The translations under genes were made by a program, and so were the position numbers. The notes under the pieces were generated by a model. The model worked only from the letters and a program-made list of their open reading frames with translations, did no database searches and was not told the DNA's origin. Source: Fuscovulum blasticum DSM 2131 (GTDB lineage: Bacteria; Pseudomonadota; Alphaproteobacteria; Rhodobacterales; Rhodobacteraceae). Taken from it: a stretch of DNA of 64,000 nucleotides. The stretch is from the NCBI RefSeq assembly GCF_003034965.1, contig NZ_PZKE01000002.1:238199-302198 (forward strand), written 5' to 3'. This document shows, in pieces, positions 61,204-64,000 of the stretch. How positions within the stretch are numbered: the first letter of the stretch is position 1; the number at the start of each line of letters is the position of its first letter.

Positions 61204-62135
61204 GCGGCGCGTTCCACCCCGCCCGCGGCCCCGGCGACCGGCTGACCGGCCTGTTCTGGCGCCGCCCCGGCGTGCTGCTGGCGCTGCTGATCGCGCCGCC
61301 GCTGATCTGGCTGGGCGTGGTCTATCTGGGGTCGCTGGTCGCCCTGCTGTGGCAGAGCTTCTGGTCGATTGATGAATTCTCGGGCCTGATCGTGCCGGAA
61401 TTCACGCTCAAGACCTATGCCGAACTGCTGCGTCCGGCGAATTTCGACGTGATCGTGCGCACCGTCACCATGGCCTCGGTCGTGACCGCCGCCTCGGTCG
61501 TGCTGGCCTTTCCCATTGCCTATTACGCCGCCCGCTATGCGCGGGGCCGGATGAAGGCGGTGTTTTATCTGGGCGTCATGCTGCCCTTGTGGTCCAGCTA
61601 TCTGGTCAAGGTCTATGCCTGGAAGCTGATCCTTGCGCGCGAGGGCATCGTGACCTGGGCCGCCGAGGGCATTGGCGCGGGCAATGTGCTGAACGCGGTG
61701 CTGTCGCTGCCCGTGATCGGGGGAAATTCGCTGTCCACCAGCTATATCGGCACCTTCATCGTCTTCGTCTATGTCTGGCTGCCCTTCATGATCCTGCCGA
61801 TGCAGGCCTCGCTGGAACGGGTGCCGAACGCCATGCTGGAAGCCTCGTCCGATCTGGGGGCGACCTCGTGGCAGACCTTCGTCCATGTGATCCTGCCGCT
61901 GGCGCTGCCCGGCATCATTGCCGGCACGATCTTCACCTTTTCGCTGACGCTGGGCGATTACATCATTCCGCAGATCGTCGGCTCATCCCGGCTGTTCATC
62001 GGGCAGGCGGTCTACATGTTGCAGGGCACCGCGGGGAACCTGCCGCTGGCGGCCGCCTTCGCCGTTATCCCCATCGTGGTGATGCTGGCCTATCTGGTCT
62101 TTGCCCGCCGGATCGGAGCTTTCGATGCCCTCTGA
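61200..62135 (+). CDS. Polyamine-type ABC transporter permease (PotB-like)
   Basis: 311 residues with six membrane helices and the EAA loop [49 protein letters not shown] is a hydrophobic segment. Overlaps the ATPase stop by 4 bases and the next permease start by 11. Confidence 0.94.
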   Translation: MSGAFHPARGPGDRLTGLFWRRPGVLLALLIAPPLIWLGVVYLGSLVALLWQSFWSIDEFSGLIVPEFTLKTYAELLRPANFDVIVRTVTMASVVTAASVVLAFPIAYYAARYARGRMKAVFYLGVMLPLWSSYLVKVYAWKLILAREGIVTWAAEGIGAGNVLNAVLSLPVIGGNSLSTSYIGTFIVFVYVWLPFMILPMQASLERVPNAMLEASSDLGATSWQTFVHVILPLALPGIIAGTIFTFSLTLGDYIIPQIVGSSRLFIGQAVYMLQGTAGNLPLAAAFAVIPIVVMLAYLVFARRIGAFDAL

Positions 62136-62934
62136 ACGCCGCGCCCCCCTTGCCCTGAAGCTGGCGGCCCTTGGCGGGCTGTTGTTCCTGCACGGGCCGA
62201 TCCTGCTGATCTTTCTGTATGCCTTCACGACCGAGGAGCGCAGCTACCAGTTCCCGCCGCCGGGGCTGACGCTGAAGTGGTTTGCCGTGGCGTGGAACCG
62301 CCCCGACATCTGGCCGCCGCTGATCCTGTCGCTGAAGGTGGCCGCGATTTCCACCGCGCTGGCGCTGGTGCTGGGCACGCTTTGCGCCGCCGCCATGTCG
62401 CGGGCGCGGTTCTTCGGGCGCGATTCCATCTCGCTTCTGGTGATCCTGCCCATCGCCCTGCCCGGCATCATCACCGGCATGTCGCTGCGGTCGGCCTTCG
62501 CGATGATGGACATTCCCTTCTCGACCTGGACCATCGTGCTGGGTCACGCCACCTTCTGCATCGTCATCGTCTACAACAACGCCGTCGCCCGGTTCCGCCG
62601 GCTGTCGGGGTCGATCCTGGAAGCCTCGGCCGATCTGGGCGCCAACGGGTTCCAGACCTTCCGGCATGTGATCCTGCCGAACCTTGGTTCGGCGCTGCTG
62701 GCGGGGGGGATGCTGGCCTTTGCCCTGTCGTTCGATGAGGTGATCGTCACCACCTTCACCGCCGGCCAGCAATCGACGCTGCCGATCTGGATGCTGAACG
62801 AACTGGTCCGCCCGCGGCAGCGCCCTGTCACCAATGTCGTCGCCATCGTGGTCTTTGCCGCGACCGTGGTGCCGATCCTGATCGCCTATGTCCTGACCCG
62901 CGGCGGTTCCGAAACCGCCGGTGCGGGCAAATGA
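62125..62934 (+). CDS. Polyamine-type ABC transporter permease (PotC-like)
   Basis: 269 residues from the ATG at 62125 inside the end of the previous gene. EAA loop [29 protein letters not shown] and [21 protein letters not shown] match PotC-type permeases. It completes a SBP-ATPase-permease-permease transporter for an opine, polyamine or related cation. Confidence 0.94.
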   Translation: MPSERRAPLALKLAALGGLLFLHGPILLIFLYAFTTEERSYQFPPPGLTLKWFAVAWNRPDIWPPLILSLKVAAISTALALVLGTLCAAAMSRARFFGRDSISLLVILPIALPGIITGMSLRSAFAMMDIPFSTWTIVLGHATFCIVIVYNNAVARFRRLSGSILEASADLGANGFQTFRHVILPNLGSALLAGGMLAFALSFDEVIVTTFTAGQQSTLPIWMLNELVRPRQRPVTNVVAIVVFAATVVPILIAYVLTRGGSETAGAGK

Positions 62935-62951
62935 TCCCGAAGGAAGCCCCC

Positions 62952-64000
62952 ATGTCCCAGCCGATGCCCCAGCCGATGCAACAACCGATGCCCCGGATTG
63001 CCGATACCGATTTCCTGATCGATGGCCGTTTCGAACCCGGACAGGAGCCGGGCGAGCCTGTGCTGAACCCGCGCAGCGGCGCGCTGATCCTGGAACTGGC
63101 CGAGGCGTCTTCGGCCCAGATCGGCCGCGCCGTTGCCGCCGCCCGCCGCGCCTTTGGCGGCTGGTCGCGCACGACGCCGGCCGAACGGTCGGCCGCGCTG
63201 CACCGCATTGCCAACCGGATCGAGGCCGAGGCCGCCGGTTTTGCCGCGCTTGAGGCGCTGAACTGCGGCAAGCCGATCAATGCCGTCACCAATGACGAAT
63301 TGCCCGGCGTGGTGGATTGCTTCCGTTTCTTTGCAGGCGCGGTGCGCTGCCAGCAGGGCGCGGTGGCGGGGGAATATCTGGCAGGCCATACCAGCATGAT
63401 CCGCCGCGATCCGATCGGCGTCGTCGCCTCGATCGCGCCGTGGAACTATCCTCTGATGATGATGGCCTGGAAACTGGCCCCGGCCATTGGCGGCGGCAAT
63501 GCGGTGGTGTTCAAACCGTCGGAACAGACGCCGCTGACGGCGCTGAAACTGGCCCGCATCCTGGCCGACGAACTGCCCCCCGGCGTGGTCAACATCCTGC
63601 CGGGGCGGGGCCAGACCGTGGGCAACGAGTTGATCCACCACCCCGGCGTGGACATGATCAGCCTGACCGGCGATGTGGCCACCGGGCGCAAGATGCTGGA
63701 TGCCGCCGCGAAGACGGTGAAACGCACCCATCTGGAGCTGGGCGGCAAGGCGCCGGTCATCGTCTATGACGATGCCGATCTGGAGGCCGTGGTCGAAGGG
63801 CTGCGCGCCTTTGGCTATTACAACGCGGGCCAGGACTGCACCGCCGCCTGCCGCATCTATGCGGGCAGGAAGATCTACGACAGGCTGGTCGCAGACCTCA
63901 GCTCCGCCGTTTCCTCCATCGTGCTGGGGGCCGAGGATGACACCACCAACGAGATCGGCCCGCTGATCAGCCTGCGGCAGCGCGACCGGGTGGCGTCCTT
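62952..64000 (+). CDS. Aldehyde dehydrogenase, gamma-aminobutyraldehyde dehydrogenase-like (3' end outside window)
   Basis: About 350 residues are visible and the frame is still open at the right edge. The NAD(P)-dependent ALDH superfamily pattern is clear: IAPWNYPLMMMAWKLAPAIGGGN, VFKPSEQTPLTALKLA, SLTGDVATGRKML, the general base in HLELGGKAPVIV and the nucleophile in NAGQDCTAACR. Asp-Cys-Thr-Ala after Gln is typical of aminobutyraldehyde and related amine-aldehyde dehydrogenases. It follows a polyamine-type transporter, which suits putrescine breakdown. The ATG at 62952 has GAAGGAAG upstream; an in-frame ATG at 62931 that overlaps the permease stop (ATGA) is an alternative. A (QPM) repeat marks the N-terminus. 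Confidence 0.93.
   Translation, partial: MSQPMPQPMQQPMPRIADTDFLIDGRFEPGQEPGEPVLNPRSGALILELAEASSAQIGRAVAAARRAFGGWSRTTPAERSAALHRIANRIEAEAAGFAALEALNCGKPINAVTNDELPGVVDCFRFFAGAVRCQQGAVAGEYLAGHTSMIRRDPIGVVASIAPWNYPLMMMAWKLAPAIGGGNAVVFKPSEQTPLTALKLARILADELPPGVVNILPGRGQTVGNELIHHPGVDMISLTGDVATGRKMLDAAAKTVKRTHLELGGKAPVIVYDDADLEAVVEGLRAFGYYNAGQDCTAACRIYAGRKIYDRLVADLSSAVSSIVLGAEDDTTNEIGPLISLRQRDRVAS

Overview
The window reads as chromosomal DNA from a GC-rich alphaproteobacterium of the Rhodobacterales (Paracoccaceae/Rhodobacter-like). The evidence is a two-piece, circularly permuted tmRNA with the tag ANDNRAPVALAA, a tRNA-His that ends in A73 with no templated G at position -1, a gene for the alphaproteobacterial ATP-synthase zeta inhibitor, an alphaproteobacterial SspB, frequent TTG/GTG starts, and small families typical of the group (DUF2065, DUF2842, DUF4169, DUF1638). 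No transposase, phage or CRISPR locus is visible.

Layout. Positions 1-8.4 kb hold a partial endonuclease/phosphatase gene, a small exported protein, a [2Fe-2S] ferredoxin, an HD hydrolase, then envelope proteolysis (Deg/HtrA protease, hflK-hflC-DUF2065) and rpiA-gor. Positions 8.6-23.9 kb are housekeeping: a GST, sdaA, purA, a low-complexity 691-residue protein, a frameshifted thiamine pyrophosphokinase gene, an EamA exporter, secG, pyrG, the tmRNA gene ssrA, a ChrA exporter, sspB, a PmtA-like methyltransferase, fumC and three tiny genes. Positions 23.9-30.3 kb hold a zinc alcohol dehydrogenase, a corrinoid methyl-transfer set (DUF1638 protein, B12-binding protein, homocysteine S-methyltransferase), a radical-SAM gene whose promoter carries a GTTC-N7-GTTC LexA-type box, the zeta inhibitor and purC. 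Positions 30.3-35.1 kb carry an ArsR-SRPBCC-SRPBCC operon with an operator over its start codon, a strongly folded non-coding element, malate synthase G, BolA and a J-domain protein.

Positions 35.1-39.7 kb look like accessory DNA: an unknown 255-residue protein, a 968-residue RTX-repeat/Hint-domain protein and about 780 bases of relatively AT-rich non-coding DNA, ending at tRNA-His. Positions 41.5-45.6 kb hold the most intriguing cassette: four genes joined by 4-base ATGA overlaps and encoding a KAS III-like condensing enzyme, an NAD(P)-dependent epimerase/reductase, a metallo-beta-lactamase-fold hydrolase and an adenylate-forming enzyme. Its chemistry parallels the OleABCD olefin/beta-lactone logic, but the set is not the canonical one.

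Positions 45.8-56.7 kb look like a carbohydrate or polyol utilisation locus: a Gfo/Idh/MocA dehydrogenase and a TIM-barrel isomerase on one strand, and on the other a CUT1-type ABC transporter with two ATPases and a small membrane protein, ending in a dihydroxyacetone-type kinase that carries a frameshift. A LacI-type regulator with two matching operator-like palindromes probably controls it. Positions 56.9-64 kb hold a LysR regulator coupled to a sulfotransferase-like protein, then a PotDABC-like polyamine-type ABC transporter followed by an aldehyde dehydrogenase cut by the window edge.

Two otherwise intact genes (thiamine pyrophosphokinase and the kinase) are broken by single-base changes in homopolymer runs. 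This may reflect sequencing error rather than real mutation.
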